A stretch of 64,000 nucleotides of DNA from Prevotella sp. (GCA_021636625.1 JAJWLX010000009.1:1-64000); one strand, 5' to 3'; positions 25,286-34,652 are shown, counted from the stretch's first letter. A program made the numbers and translations. The notes: generated by a model from the sequence alone, not told the origin.

Positions 25286-26503
25286 ATGTCTAAGATAAGA
25301 ATTAAAAATATAGGCCCTATTGTTGATACGGGAGGCATCACACTGTCTGCCGTAATGCTTATCGTGGGTAAACAATCTTCGGGAAAGAGTACCTTTATGA
25401 AAATATTGTGCTTCTGTAGATGGATAGAAAAGCGAATCATGCTTGATGGCGAGAATCTGCTGAAGAAATATACCCATTATGGCCGCTTCCTAAAGGAACT
25501 GAAGAAGTTTCATCGTTTCGATGATGCTTTCTTTGTTGCTGATTCTTATATCTTTTATGATGGTGATTGCTTGACCATCGAGATGGATGGCGTGAAGGCG
25601 AATGTGAAAATCAGAAAGAAAGCGAATTTTAAAACTGAGCGCTATAATGCGAAACTGAGTTTTATTCCTTCGGAACGCAATTTGGTTTCAGCTATCCAGA
25701 ACATTGATAAGGTTTATCGCTCGTCCGACTATGATTCGATATTTAATTATCTTTTGGAATATCAGGAGGCGAAGAAGGAATATGATATCAAGCATCCGTT
25801 GAGGATCCCATTTGATGATAATATGAATTATTATTATGATAAGGTTTCGGATTCTGACAGAATCGTGCTGGAGAAGGTGGGCAGAACTATAGCGCCTGTC
25901 TATGCTTCCAGCGGTATCCAGTCGGCGTTGCCTTTGGCTGTGCTTGTGGATTATGTAACCGGACAGGTGGGGAAGATTCCGAAGTCGAGCCTTACTGATT
26001 TAACGAGTCTGGTGGCAAAGATTGTGCTTGATGATGAGAATAAGGAAATCAGTGCGGATAATGTGATAAAGGGCACTAAGATGTATAGATATAAATTCGC
26101 CCAGCTGTATATTGAGGAGCTAGAGGAAAATCTGTTTCCGAAGTCGCAGTTTGCGATGGTGAAGGAGATCGTGAAGAATATCAAGAAGGCTTATGAGCTG
26201 TCGGGGACAAATAGCTATGTGGTTATGACCACCCATAGTCCGTATGTGCTGACTTCTCTGAATGTGCTGATGAAGGCTGCGCTTGCTAAGGAAAAAATGC
26301 AGGATGAGAAAATGGGGGATATGTTGGAATATGCAATCCCGATTTCATGGTATTCGGCATACTGCATGACGGATGAAGGAAAAATGGAGAATATCGTGGA
26401 TGAGGAATACCATTTCATCATGGGTGATTATCTTGATTCTCTTTCTGATGAAATTTCTGAATTATCTTCTGAACTTGATGAGATGATATATGGCAATGAA
26501 TAA
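25286..26503 (+). CDS. AAA/OLD-like ATPase of a two-gene putative defence module
   Basis: The 405-residue protein begins MSKIRIKNIGPI, the AAA_15/OLD-type opening, with Walker A GKQSSGKST at about residues 26-34, a Walker B-like YIEELEENLFPKSQ near residue 276 and VVMTTHSPYVLTSL with the H-loop near 311. This is the ABC-like ATPase seen in OLD, PARIS, Septu and related defence systems. No TOPRIM domain follows within the protein. Its 3' end overlaps the next gene by 14 bases. The pair stands alone between EPS-1 and a decayed gene, behind its own promoter. Confidence 0.8.
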   Translation: MSKIRIKNIGPIVDTGGITLSAVMLIVGKQSSGKSTFMKILCFCRWIEKRIMLDGENLLKKYTHYGRFLKELKKFHRFDDAFFVADSYIFYDGDCLTIEMDGVKANVKIRKKANFKTERYNAKLSFIPSERNLVSAIQNIDKVYRSSDYDSIFNYLLEYQEAKKEYDIKHPLRIPFDDNMNYYYDKVSDSDRIVLEKVGRTIAPVYASSGIQSALPLAVLVDYVTGQVGKIPKSSLTDLTSLVAKIVLDDENKEISADNVIKGTKMYRYKFAQLYIEELEENLFPKSQFAMVKEIVKNIKKAYELSGTNSYVVMTTHSPYVLTSLNVLMKAALAKEKMQDEKMGDMLEYAIPISWYSAYCMTDEGKMENIVDEEYHFIMGDYLDSLSDEISELSSELDEMIYGNE

Positions 26504-26969
26504 TAATTTTTTAGCAGGTTATCTGGCTGAAAAGGAAGTTAGAAAATGTCCGAAAATCAGTCTGAAGGAGCGTTCAACTGTTTATTTGCTGAACTTTGTT
26601 CCTCCGATGGACTGTGTAGCTTATCAAGTAGATGATAACATTATAAAAGGTGCAGATAAGGACAAGTGTGACAAGCTTGTTGTAGCAACAACCGACACGG
26701 ATGAAAAAATAAGTGTGTTTGTTGAATTGAAAGGTTCTGATGTGGCTCATGCCGTGAAACAGCTTGATGCAACATTGTCCTATCCCTTGTTTGTTCAGAA
26801 CAGAACGAAATGGACGAAAGCTAGGATTGTTGCGAATAAAATTCCTGCAAACACAGGAAGGTCTGTTGTTGAAAGAGCGAAAGTGGATTTTCGTAGAAAG
26901 TATAATTGTGAATTAATCTGTTTGAAGTCGGGTCAACCTGACTTTTTGAGGCAAGACAAGCTGAAATAG
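26490..26969 (+). CDS. Putative PD-(D/E)xK-like nuclease partner of the ATPase
   Basis: I do not recognise the family by name. In the 159-residue protein, DKCDKLVVATT, then ISVFVELKGSDVAHAVKQLDA, give Asp, then Glu-x-Lys on a strand, then a Gln in the next helix: the order of the PD-(D/E)xK core. The start at 26490 overlaps the ATPase gene by 14 bases (a second ATG at 26496 overlaps by 8), so the two are translationally coupled. An ATPase that senses invaders coupled to a nuclease effector is the most plausible reading. This is inference from motif spacing and gene order. Confidence 0.6.
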   Translation: MAMNNNFLAGYLAEKEVRKCPKISLKERSTVYLLNFVPPMDCVAYQVDDNIIKGADKDKCDKLVVATTDTDEKISVFVELKGSDVAHAVKQLDATLSYPLFVQNRTKWTKARIVANKIPANTGRSVVERAKVDFRRKYNCELICLKSGQPDFLRQDKLK

Positions 26970-26991
26970 TTTTCATTAGAAGCGTTTGATT

Positions 26992-28544
26992 ATGGCAAGA
27001 AAATTATATCCTATAGGAATTCAGACATTTGAACGTATCCGCAAGGAGGATATGTTCTATGTGGACAAAACGGAATACATCTATCATATGACACATACCG
27101 ATGGAAAGTTTTTCTTCTTGAACGTTTCGGCAAGTCGCTGCTGGTTTCCACCTTCAAGAGTTATTTTGAGGGCAAGAAGGAACTCTTCGAGGGGCTTGCC
27201 ATCGAAAAGCTGGAGAAGGAGTGGAACGAATATCCTGTGCTGCACTTCAGTTTGGCTGGAGGCAAACATATGGAGAAGGAACAGCTCGAGCGATACCTCT
27301 TATATATATTGAAGGAAAATGAGGATAGGTTCGATTGCAAAAGCAATAAAATAGATGTTAATATTCGTCTTGATGCTTTGATAAATGCCGTTTACCGGAA
27401 GACAGGAAAGCAGGTGGTGGTGCTCATTGATGAATATGACGCACCATTGCTCGATGTGGCGCATAAGAAGGAGAAACTCGATGTGCTTCGTAACTCGATG
27501 CGCAATTTCTATAGTCCTCTGAAGGGAAATGAGTCAATGCTCCGTTTCGTTTTCATGACTGGCATCACGAAGTTCTCGCAACTCAGTATCTTCAGCGAGC
27601 TGAACAATATCACCAACGTAAGTATGGACGAACCTTATGCCGGCATCTGCGGCATCACCAAGGAGGAAATGTTGACCCAGATGAGCGATGATATCGATGA
27701 ACTTGCCGAGCATCTGGAACTGGGAAGGGAGGAGACCATACAGGAACTCAAAGACCATTATGATGGTTATCACTTTACTTGGCCTTCTCCGGATGTTTTC
27801 AATCCTTATAGCTTGCTGAATTGCTTTGCCAAGCAGGAAATGGATGATTACTGGTTCGGATCGGGCACTCCTACTTATCTCATTAATATGATGAGAAAGT
27901 ATGATTTTTTGCCTGCAGACCTTGGCGAGACCATAGAGGTGGGCAAGAAGGACTTTGATGCCCCCACCGAAACGATGACCACCATCGTACCTTTGCTTTA
28001 TCAGAGCGGGTATGTCACCATCAAGGGATATGACAAGCCTACAAAATTGTACCTGTTGGCATTGCCTAACCAGGAGATTAGGGTGGGGCTGTATGGAAGC
28101 CTCTTGCCTCATTATCTGACGGACAAGTCGGCGAAGGCTAACACGACCATCGCCAAGATGTCGGTATTGGTGAAGAAGGGGGATATGGATGCTGCTTTCT
28201 GTCTGCTGAATGACTTCCTGGAGACGGTGCCTTACTGCGACAACACCAACTACGAGGGGCATTGGCAGCAGACGCTCTACATCATGTTTGCCTTGCTCAC
28301 CAACTATAGCATCCTAGTGGAACCGCATACAGCGAAGGGCAGGATAGACCTGTCGCTGGAGACTGCCGACACCATCTACGTGATGGAACTGAAATTCAAC
28401 AAGAGTGCCGAGGAGGCTCTCGCACAGATAGAGGCAAAACACTATGCCGACGCTTTCAAGATGAGCGGCAAGAAGGTGGTGAAGATTGGCTTGAACTTCT
28501 CGGTGAAGGACGAGGTGAACACTCTGGAATGGAAGATAGGATGA
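26992..28544 (+). pseudogene. AAA-ATPase-like/DUF1703 protein gene, broken in the P-loop region
   Basis: The first frame reads LYPIGIQTFERIRKEDMFYV, then DKTEYIYHM, the opening of the AAA_ATPase-like (PF09820-type) family. At about 27120 the P-loop motif (expected RPRRFGKS) is damaged: the bases for RFGKSLLVST continue in another frame and roughly four codons are missing. From 27237 the long frame runs intact through VVLIDEYDAPLLDV and ends with the PD-(D/E)xK part YVMELKFNKSAEEALAQI. Members are usually 500-530 residues, as this would be if repaired. It is likely inactive, although a shorter product starting near 27270 could be made. Confidence 0.8.
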
Positions 28545-28636
28545 CAAGGGGGATGAAATAAATAATACCAATAATACCAACTAATACCAGCGAAAACACA
28601 AGATTAGGAAATAACTTTTTTAGAAATACAGCATGG

Positions 28637-28670
28637 GTTGTTGTCAAGCTAAATGAAGCTTGGCAACAAC
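28637..28670. terminator. Perfect stem-loop after the DUF1703-type gene
   Basis: GTTGTTGTCAAGCT (28637-28650) pairs fully with AGCTTGGCAACAAC (one G-U) at 28657-28670, loop AAATGA. No T-run follows directly. It may end transcription of the broken gene or be a recombination relic. Confidence 0.45.
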
Positions 28671-28739
28671 TTCTATGTGTACCTATATGTAATAATTGAT
28701 TCGTGTGAAAATGCTGGAGAATCGATATAAATAAGCTAG

Positions 28740-28990
28740 AGAAACAAGTACCCGAAGGCTATCGTGCCAGTGGCTCTCTACGGTATGCCCTACGACTGCG
28801 ACCGCATCATGGCGATAGCCGACAAGTATGGCATTCCTGTGGTGGAGGATGCCGCTGAGGGATTCGGATCACGCTACAAAGGACAGGTGCTGGGCACCTT
28901 CGGCAAGTTTGGCGTGCTGAGTTTCAACGGAAACAAGATGATTACTACCTCAGGGGGCGGTGCCTTGATGTGCTGCAATGCGGAGGATAG
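28740..28990 (+). pseudogene. DegT/DnrJ/EryC1-type sugar aminotransferase fragment
   Basis: The frame KYPKAIVPVALYGMPYDCDR, then IPVVEDAAEGFGSRYKG and FGVLSFNGNKMITTSGGGAL, with the PLP lysine in FNGNKMITT, is the middle third of a sugar-nucleotide aminotransferase (PglE/PseC-like). There is no start codon context and no C-terminal half; the sequence runs straight into a CapD tail. This is a remnant of an older glycan gene. Confidence 0.85.
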
Positions 28991-29121
28991 TATGCAAGGA
29001 GCTGGACGAACTTTCATGCATAGCCCAGACCTTCGATGACTTGAAGATAGTGGGCAAGATGAAGCAAATTGTGCCGGAGTACAAGAGTCAGCATTCTAAA
29101 TATCAAGCACTGGATAAATAA
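28990..29121 (+). pseudogene. Fossil C-terminus of a CapD-type dehydratase
   Basis: The frame gives CKELDELSCIAQTFDDLKIV, then GKMKQIVPEYKSQHSKYQALDK and a stop, matching the end of the 23074 gene almost residue for residue and about 90 percent of bases. It is joined to the aminotransferase fragment without a gap. It shows that another glycan locus end stood here and was deleted. The remaining gap to 29358 carries only a promoter. Confidence 0.85.
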
Positions 29122-29205
29122 CTCGAACAGTTCGAGAAGTTTTCTCCTATTGCACCATTATCCTTAAAAAACACTAAAAAGATTCTGTATCTCAATTTTT
29201 ATTTG

Positions 29206-29213
29206 TACTTTTG
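29206..29213 (+). promoter_or_regulatory. -7 box upstream of the GH109-like gene
   Basis: TACTTTTG at 29206-29213, followed by CAG, fits TAnnTTTG. The distance to the start codon leaves an about 140-base leader. Confidence 0.5.
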
Positions 29214-29358
29214 CAGTGTCATTTCAGCGTTTTATTTGTTTTCTAATGCAACACTAAGATGAATGGAGTGCTGATTTGAGAGAATTGCTGAGAAACCTGG
29301 ATGTTGCTCAGAACCTATTAATCAATATTACTAATTGTAAGTGTTGCTAACTTTAGGA

Positions 29359-31002
29359 ATGAAAATTAAGAGTTTTTTGATGGCAGCTTTGGCGGCATTT
29401 TCTTTGTCGGCTAGCGCTCAGTCTTTGTCTCCAGGCACCAAGTGGCATTGGGACAAGGGTACAATCGTTGTGGAGACACCAGAACGTCCTGCAGGACAGC
29501 AGAATGTTTTGGGATTGACGGCTCCTAAGTTGAAGACAGTACGTGTGGGCTTTGTCGGTTTGGGTATGCGTGGTCCTTGGGCAGTAATGCGTTTCTGCCA
29601 CATTCCGGGTGTAGAGATCGTTGCCTTGTGCGATTACGAGGAGGCTCGTGCAGAGAAATCACAGGAGTACTTGCGCAAGCAGGGCTTGAAGCCTGCCGAT
29701 ATCTATAGCGGTGCGAAGGGTTATGAGGCTTTGTGCAAGCGTTCTGACATCGACCTGGTTTATATCGCTGCCGACTGGAACCACCATTTCCCAGTTGCCA
29801 AGTTTGCGATGGAGAATGGTAAGCATACAGCCATCGAGGTTCCTAGTGCTATGAATCTGGATCAGTGCTGGAGCCTGATCAACTTGAGCGAGCAGACTCG
29901 CAAGCATTGCTTCATCTTGGAGAACTGCTGCTACGACTACTATGAGATGAATGCGCTGGCTATGGCTCAGGATGGCGTTTTCGGTGACATCATCCGTGCT
30001 GAGGGTGCTTATATCCACTGTCTCGAGGACTTCTGGGATGCTTACTGGAAGGATCCGGCAGACAATGACAAGGACAACCTCCACTGGCGTATGAAGTATA
30101 ATATGGAGAACCGTGGTGATGTTTATCCTACTCACGGCTTAGGCCCTGTTGCTCAGTGCCTGAATATTCACCGTGGCGACCGCTTCACTACGCTCGTTGC
30201 CATGGATACAGAGTCTTTCGTTGGTAAGGACTGGGTGAAGAACAAGAGCGGCAAGGAGTGCAAGGAGTTCCGCAATGGTGACCATACTACTACCTTGATG
30301 CGTACAGCTAAGGGTAAGGTGGTGGAGATCCAGCACAACGTGATGACTCCTCAGCCATACAACCGTCTGTTCAAGCTCACAGGTACCAAGGGTTACGCTA
30401 CCAAGTATCCTACAGAGGAGTTTGCACTCTCTGGCGAGGCACTCAAGGGTACAGGTGCTCCTCAGATGGATAATCTCAATGCTCATGGTTTCATGAACAA
30501 GGAGCAGAAGGAAGCTTTGATCAAGAAGTATTATCACCCAATCTTGAAGAAGTATGGTGAGCTGGGCCGTCAGATGGGTCATGGTGGTATGGACTTCATC
30601 ATGGACTCTCGTCTGGTTTACTGCTTGCAGAATGGTTTGCCATTGGATATGGACGTTTATGATTTGGCTGAGTGGTGTTCTTTGGCTGAGTTGGGTGCTC
30701 TTTCTATGGACAACAACTGCGCTGCTGTTACCTTCCCAGACTTCACCCGTGGTTTCTGGAACAAGCAGAATGGTTACAAGCATCAGTATGCTTCTCCTGA
30801 GGCTGAGGCTGCTACAGAGGCTGCCGCTGCTGCTTATACCAAGTCACAGAAGGAGGCTACTGCTAAGTTCAAGTTGTGGAACCTTTATGATGCTGTAGCT
30901 GCTGCCAAGAAGGCTAACAATGCCAAGGCTTTGAAGTCGGCTACTGCTAAGTACAACAAGGCTGTAGCTGCTGCCAAGAAGGCAATGAATGCTAAGAAGT
31001 AA
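29359..31002 (+). CDS. Secreted Gfo/Idh/MocA-family protein, GH109-like
   Basis: A signal peptide (MKIKSFLMAALAAFSLSASAQ) precedes an NAD-binding domain with VRVGFVGLGMRGPWAVM and VALCDYEEARAEK, then AADWNHHFPVAKFAMENGKH, IEVPSAMNLDQCW, LENCCYDYYEMNAL and GDVYPTHGLGPVAQCLNIHR. The last three motifs are those of GH109 enzymes, which cleave alpha-N-acetylgalactosamine by an NAD-dependent redox mechanism. The C-terminal 60 residues form an Ala/Lys-rich helix tail, uncommon in the family. The ATG at 29359 is set by the signal peptide. It stands alone and ends at a strong terminator. The GalNAc specificity is by family, not shown. Confidence 0.85.
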   Translation: MKIKSFLMAALAAFSLSASAQSLSPGTKWHWDKGTIVVETPERPAGQQNVLGLTAPKLKTVRVGFVGLGMRGPWAVMRFCHIPGVEIVALCDYEEARAEKSQEYLRKQGLKPADIYSGAKGYEALCKRSDIDLVYIAADWNHHFPVAKFAMENGKHTAIEVPSAMNLDQCWSLINLSEQTRKHCFILENCCYDYYEMNALAMAQDGVFGDIIRAEGAYIHCLEDFWDAYWKDPADNDKDNLHWRMKYNMENRGDVYPTHGLGPVAQCLNIHRGDRFTTLVAMDTESFVGKDWVKNKSGKECKEFRNGDHTTTLMRTAKGKVVEIQHNVMTPQPYNRLFKLTGTKGYATKYPTEEFALSGEALKGTGAPQMDNLNAHGFMNKEQKEALIKKYYHPILKKYGELGRQMGHGGMDFIMDSRLVYCLQNGLPLDMDVYDLAEWCSLAELGALSMDNNCAAVTFPDFTRGFWNKQNGYKHQYASPEAEAATEAAAAAYTKSQKEATAKFKLWNLYDAVAAAKKANNAKALKSATAKYNKAVAAAKKAMNAKK

Positions 31003-31025
31003 AATCAACTCCCCATAAAAGAATC

Positions 31026-31079
31026 AATCCCGGCTCTGAGATTCTAACGATGAATCTCGGAGCCGGGATTAATTTTTTG
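31026..31079 (+). terminator. Rho-independent terminator
   Basis: AATCCCGGCTCTGAGATTC (31026-31044) pairs perfectly but for one G-U with GAATCTCGGAGCCGGGATT (31052-31070), followed by AATTTTTTG. It ends the GH109-like gene. Confidence 0.92.
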
Positions 31080-31097
31080 TTAAATTCTCGGAAAAAC

Positions 31098-31128
31098 TTG
31101 GTTGTTTCGTGTATTTGATGTATATTTG
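31098..31128 (+). promoter_or_regulatory. Promoter of the M48-NfeD-SPFH-wecB operon
   Basis: The -7 box TATATTTG lies at 31121-31128 and TTGG at 31098-31101, 19 bases apart. The start codon is 60 bases downstream of the box. Confidence 0.65.
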
Positions 31129-31187
31129 CAAATCATAAGATAACTATTTCTTGCAAATAGAATATATAACTTAAGAGAAGATAGAAA

Positions 31188-32087
31188 ATGAAACGGATTA
31201 AGGTTTTAGTTTTTAGTATGTTGGCTGCCATGATGCTTGCATCTTGCGGTACAACGCAGAAGGTGCCTCTTACGGGTCGCACCCATCGCATCTCTGTCTC
31301 AGATGCACAGGTGTTGAGCTTGTCTAATCAGGAATATACCAAGTACATGGCTTCGGCTAAGAAATCTACCAATGCAGCAAAGACTGCGCAGGTGGTAAGA
31401 GTCGGAAAGCGACTGGCTGCTGCCGTGGAAACTTATCTCAAGGAGAACGGATACGCCAATGATCTGCAGAACTATTCCTGGGAATTCAACCTCGTTCAGG
31501 ACAACAGTGTGAATGCCTTCTGCATGCCTGGCGGAAAGATTGTGGTATATGAAGGCTTGCTCCCAGTGGCTTCCAGCGATAATTCGCTCGCCATCGTACT
31601 GGGACATGAGATCGCACATGCCGTGGCTAAGCATAGTGCCGAGCAGCTTTCCAAGGCTCAGAACCAGCAGGTAGGTACCAGCATTCTGAGTGGTGTGCTG
31701 AATCAGGCTGTAGGTAACGGAGTGGGAGATTTGGCAGGTGCCGTAGCCGGACAGTACTTCTCCTTCCGTAATCTGAAGTATTCGCGTGAAAACGAAACCG
31801 AAGCCGACTATATGGGCTTGATCTTTGCTGCGATGGCAGGCTACGATCCTCAGCAGGCGATACCTTTCTGGGAACGTATGGCTGAAGCTTCGGGCAATCA
31901 GAGCAAGAGTGATATCTTCAGCGATCACCCTTCTGATGCCAAGCGTATTGCTGCCTTGAAGGCGGCGATGCCTACTGCGCTGAAGTATTACAAGCCTCAG
32001 GGAAAGACTTCTGTTAATACCACAACCAAAAAGAGTGTCAAGACCGTGAAGGCTAGTTCGCTGATGAAGAAATCAACTAAAAAATAA
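31188..32087 (+). CDS. M48-family metalloprotease lipoprotein
   Basis: A 299-residue zinc protease anchored as a lipoprotein (signal ending LASCG with the lipidated Cys). The zinc motif is VLGHEIAHAVAKHSAEQ, with the third ligand in ENETEADYMGL; NAFCMPGGKIVVYEGLL is the conserved segment before it. Relatives (LoiP/BepA type) degrade or fold envelope proteins. The C-terminus is Lys/Thr rich. The gene is followed after four bases by NfeD and then an SPFH protein, so the three may act together in membrane quality control. Confidence 0.92.
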   Translation: MKRIKVLVFSMLAAMMLASCGTTQKVPLTGRTHRISVSDAQVLSLSNQEYTKYMASAKKSTNAAKTAQVVRVGKRLAAAVETYLKENGYANDLQNYSWEFNLVQDNSVNAFCMPGGKIVVYEGLLPVASSDNSLAIVLGHEIAHAVAKHSAEQLSKAQNQQVGTSILSGVLNQAVGNGVGDLAGAVAGQYFSFRNLKYSRENETEADYMGLIFAAMAGYDPQQAIPFWERMAEASGNQSKSDIFSDHPSDAKRIAALKAAMPTALKYYKPQGKTSVNTTTKKSVKTVKASSLMKKSTKK

Positions 32088-32091
32088 CGAT

Positions 32092-32544
32092 ATGATGGAA
32101 TATATCTCTCAAAACCTCTGGCTATTTTGGACAGTCATCATGTTCATCTGCCTCATCCTGGAGTTGTCTTCGGGCGACTTCTACGTGACTTGTTTTGCCA
32201 TCGGTGCGCTCATCAGCATACCTGTGGCTGTGATGGATGCTCCGTTCTGGTTACAGGTAGTGGTCTGGGCGGTATGTTCCGTACTCAGTATCCTGTTGAT
32301 CCGTCCGCATCTGGTAAAGGCTATCCATAGGGGAGCCGATCTTCGGGAGAGTAACTCCGATGCCCTTGCCGGACAGATAGGCGAGGTGAGTGAAACCATC
32401 GTTGCCGGTGGGTATGGAAGAGTGAAGCTCGATGGTGATGACTGGAAGGCAGAAGCTCCGGGCGCTGCTGGTGATATCGCCAAGGGCACCCGTGTAAGAG
32501 TGATGGGACACCAGTCTATCATCCTCCAGGTAGAGAAGTATTAA
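32092..32544 (+). CDS. NfeD-family membrane protein
   Basis: The 150-residue protein has three membrane helices (LWLFWTVIMFICLILEL, VTCFAIGALISIPVAV, QVVVWAVCSVLSILLI) and a C-terminal OB-fold (GQIGEVSETIVAGGYGRVKL, then GTRVRVMGHQSIILQVE). This is the short NfeD1b form that partners SPFH proteins. It is 18 bases upstream of the SPFH gene. The ATG at 32092 or 32095 both fit. Confidence 0.9.
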   Translation: MMEYISQNLWLFWTVIMFICLILELSSGDFYVTCFAIGALISIPVAVMDAPFWLQVVVWAVCSVLSILLIRPHLVKAIHRGADLRESNSDALAGQIGEVSETIVAGGYGRVKLDGDDWKAEAPGAAGDIAKGTRVRVMGHQSIILQVEKY

Positions 32545-32562
32545 CTTTTAATTATAAACATC

Positions 32563-33516
32563 ATGGAAATAGGACTTTATGTATTGATTGCTCTAGTGCT
32601 GCTTGCACTGGTAGTGGTAAAGAAAACCATCGTGATCATTCCTCAGAGTGAGACCAGAATCATCGAGCGGTTGGGTCGCTATTATGCTACCCTGAAGCCA
32701 GGTATCAACATTATCATTCCTTTCATCGACCAGGCCAAAACCATCGTGGCGATGCGTAGAGGAAGCTATACTTATACCAGCAGCATCGACCTTCGTGAAC
32801 AGGTTTATGATTTCGACCGTCAGAATGTGATTACCAAGGATAATATTCAGATGCAGATCAATGCACTGCTTTATTTCCAGATTGTAGATCCTTTCAAGAG
32901 TGTTTATGAAATCAACAATCTGCCTAATGCGATAGAGAAGTTGACTCAGACTACCCTGCGTAACATCATCGGTGAGATGGAACTCGACCAGACACTTACT
33001 TCCCGTGACACCATCAACACCAAGCTCCGTGCGGTGCTCGACGATGCCACCAACAAGTGGGGAATCAAGGTAAACCGTGTAGAGTTGCAGGATATCACTC
33101 CTCCTGAGAGTGTGCTCCAGGCGATGGAGAAGCAGATGCAGGCTGAGCGTAACAAGCGAGCTACCATCCTTACTTCAGAAGGTGAGAAGGAGAAGCAGCG
33201 TCTGCTCTCCGAAGGTGAGAAGGCTGCGATCGTCAACAAGGCTGAGGCTGCCAAGCAGCAGGCAATCCTGAGAGCCGAAGGTGAGGCTACCGCCCGCATC
33301 CGCAAGGCTGAGGCTGAGGCTATCGCCATCCAGAAGATTACCGAGGCCGTAGGACAGAGTACCAATCCTGCCAACTATCTGCTGGCACAGAAATACATTA
33401 CCATGATGCAGGAAGTGGCTCAGGGTAAGGATAATAAGGTGGTTTATCTGCCATACGAGGCTACCAACCTCCTGGGATCCATCGGTGGCATCAAGGATTT
33501 GTTTAACAGTAAGTAA
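32563..33516 (+). CDS. SPFH/stomatin-family protein (QmcA-like)
   Basis: A single N-terminal membrane helix is followed by the SPFH domain (VIIPQSETRIIERLGRYYAT, FDRQNVITKDNIQMQINAL, LQDITPPESVLQAMEKQMQ) and a long Ala/Glu-rich coiled coil, ending YLPYEATNLLGSIGGI. The 317-residue length is typical for paraslipin/QmcA. It forms oligomeric membrane microdomain scaffolds and in operons with NfeD and proteases protects against envelope stress. Confidence 0.93.
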   Translation: MEIGLYVLIALVLLALVVVKKTIVIIPQSETRIIERLGRYYATLKPGINIIIPFIDQAKTIVAMRRGSYTYTSSIDLREQVYDFDRQNVITKDNIQMQINALLYFQIVDPFKSVYEINNLPNAIEKLTQTTLRNIIGEMELDQTLTSRDTINTKLRAVLDDATNKWGIKVNRVELQDITPPESVLQAMEKQMQAERNKRATILTSEGEKEKQRLLSEGEKAAIVNKAEAAKQQAILRAEGEATARIRKAEAEAIAIQKITEAVGQSTNPANYLLAQKYITMMQEVAQGKDNKVVYLPYEATNLLGSIGGIKDLFNSK

Positions 33517-33526
33517 ACTAAAAAAT

Positions 33527-34642
33527 ATGAATAAGAAAATTTGTATTGTAGCAGGTGCCCGACCAAACTTCATCAAGGTGGCTCCTGTGATGAGAGCGAT
33601 AGAGAATGCCCGGAAAGCGGGCGAGGAGATGGAGTGCAAACTGGTTTATACCGGTCGTGAAGACGATGAGACCCTTGAAGATTCTCTTTTCTCTGACTTG
33701 GGTATCCGCAAGCCGGATGTTTATTTGGGCGTGGAATGTGAGAATATGAATGAGCTGACTGGTATGGTGATGGCACAGTTTGAGCGCTATCTCCAGCAGA
33801 ATCCTACGGATGTGGTGATTGTGGTGGATGATCTGGCTTCTACCATGGCTGTGGCTATCGTCACCAAGAAGCAGGGCGTTCAGTTGGCTCACATCGCCGC
33901 AGGTACCCGTAGCTTCGATATCACCATGCCGAAGGAAATCAACCGTCTGGTGATTGATGGACTCTCTGATATCCTCTTCACCGCAGGTATCTCCAACAAC
34001 AGTATCGCCAACAAGGAGGGTGCTGAACTCTCTAAGGTCTATATGGTGGGTAATGTACTCATTGATAACATCCGGTTCCTGCAGCAGCGCATGAAGCGTC
34101 CTCAGGTGATGGATGAGCAGCATCTGGAGGATGGCAAGTATATGGTGCTTACCTTGAACCGCAAGGCCATCGTCAACAATATCGATGAGATGAAGACCTT
34201 AATCTCTACGATCGACCGTGTGGCTCGCCAGGCAGGCATCAAGGTTCTGGCTCCTTTGCGTGGCAAGGCATTGGGATTCGTGCTTGCCTTCAAGGCTTAC
34301 CAGGATGTGGCTGACCATCAGTCAGGTATCATGGTCGTACAGCCTCAGGGTTATCTCGATTTCTCTTATCTCTCAGCCCACGCCATGGGTGTAATCACTG
34401 ATTCGGGTAATGTGGCAGAAGAGGCTACCTTCAATGGTGTGCCTTGCATCACCCTGAATAGCTATACCGAGCACCAGGAAACCGTAACCGTAGGAACCAA
34501 CGAACTCGTTGCTGAAGATCCAGAGAAGCTTCAGCAGGCTATGGAGAAGATTGTGAAGGGTGAATGGAAGAAGGGTGGCATTCCTGATAGATGGGATGGA
34601 CGATCGGCAGAACGCATCGTTCAGATTATCTGTGGGGAATAA
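33527..34642 (+). CDS. wecB: UDP-N-acetylglucosamine 2-epimerase
   Basis: WecB interconverts UDP-GlcNAc and UDP-ManNAc in the cytoplasm. The 371-residue product has CIVAGARPNFIKVAPVMRAI, VVIVVDDLASTMAVAIVTKK, HIAAGTRSFDITMPKEINRL, YLSAHAMGVITDSGNVAEEA and GVPCITLNSYTEHQETV, all hallmarks of the non-hydrolysing epimerase. GTRSFD replaces the usual GLRSFD. The ATG at 33527 follows the SPFH gene by ten bases, so it may be read from the same promoter. It could serve either glycan locus. Confidence 0.92.
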   Translation: MNKKICIVAGARPNFIKVAPVMRAIENARKAGEEMECKLVYTGREDDETLEDSLFSDLGIRKPDVYLGVECENMNELTGMVMAQFERYLQQNPTDVVIVVDDLASTMAVAIVTKKQGVQLAHIAAGTRSFDITMPKEINRLVIDGLSDILFTAGISNNSIANKEGAELSKVYMVGNVLIDNIRFLQQRMKRPQVMDEQHLEDGKYMVLTLNRKAIVNNIDEMKTLISTIDRVARQAGIKVLAPLRGKALGFVLAFKAYQDVADHQSGIMVVQPQGYLDFSYLSAHAMGVITDSGNVAEEATFNGVPCITLNSYTEHQETVTVGTNELVAEDPEKLQQAMEKIVKGEWKKGGIPDRWDGRSAERIVQIICGE

Positions 34643-34652
34643 GTAAATCCAG

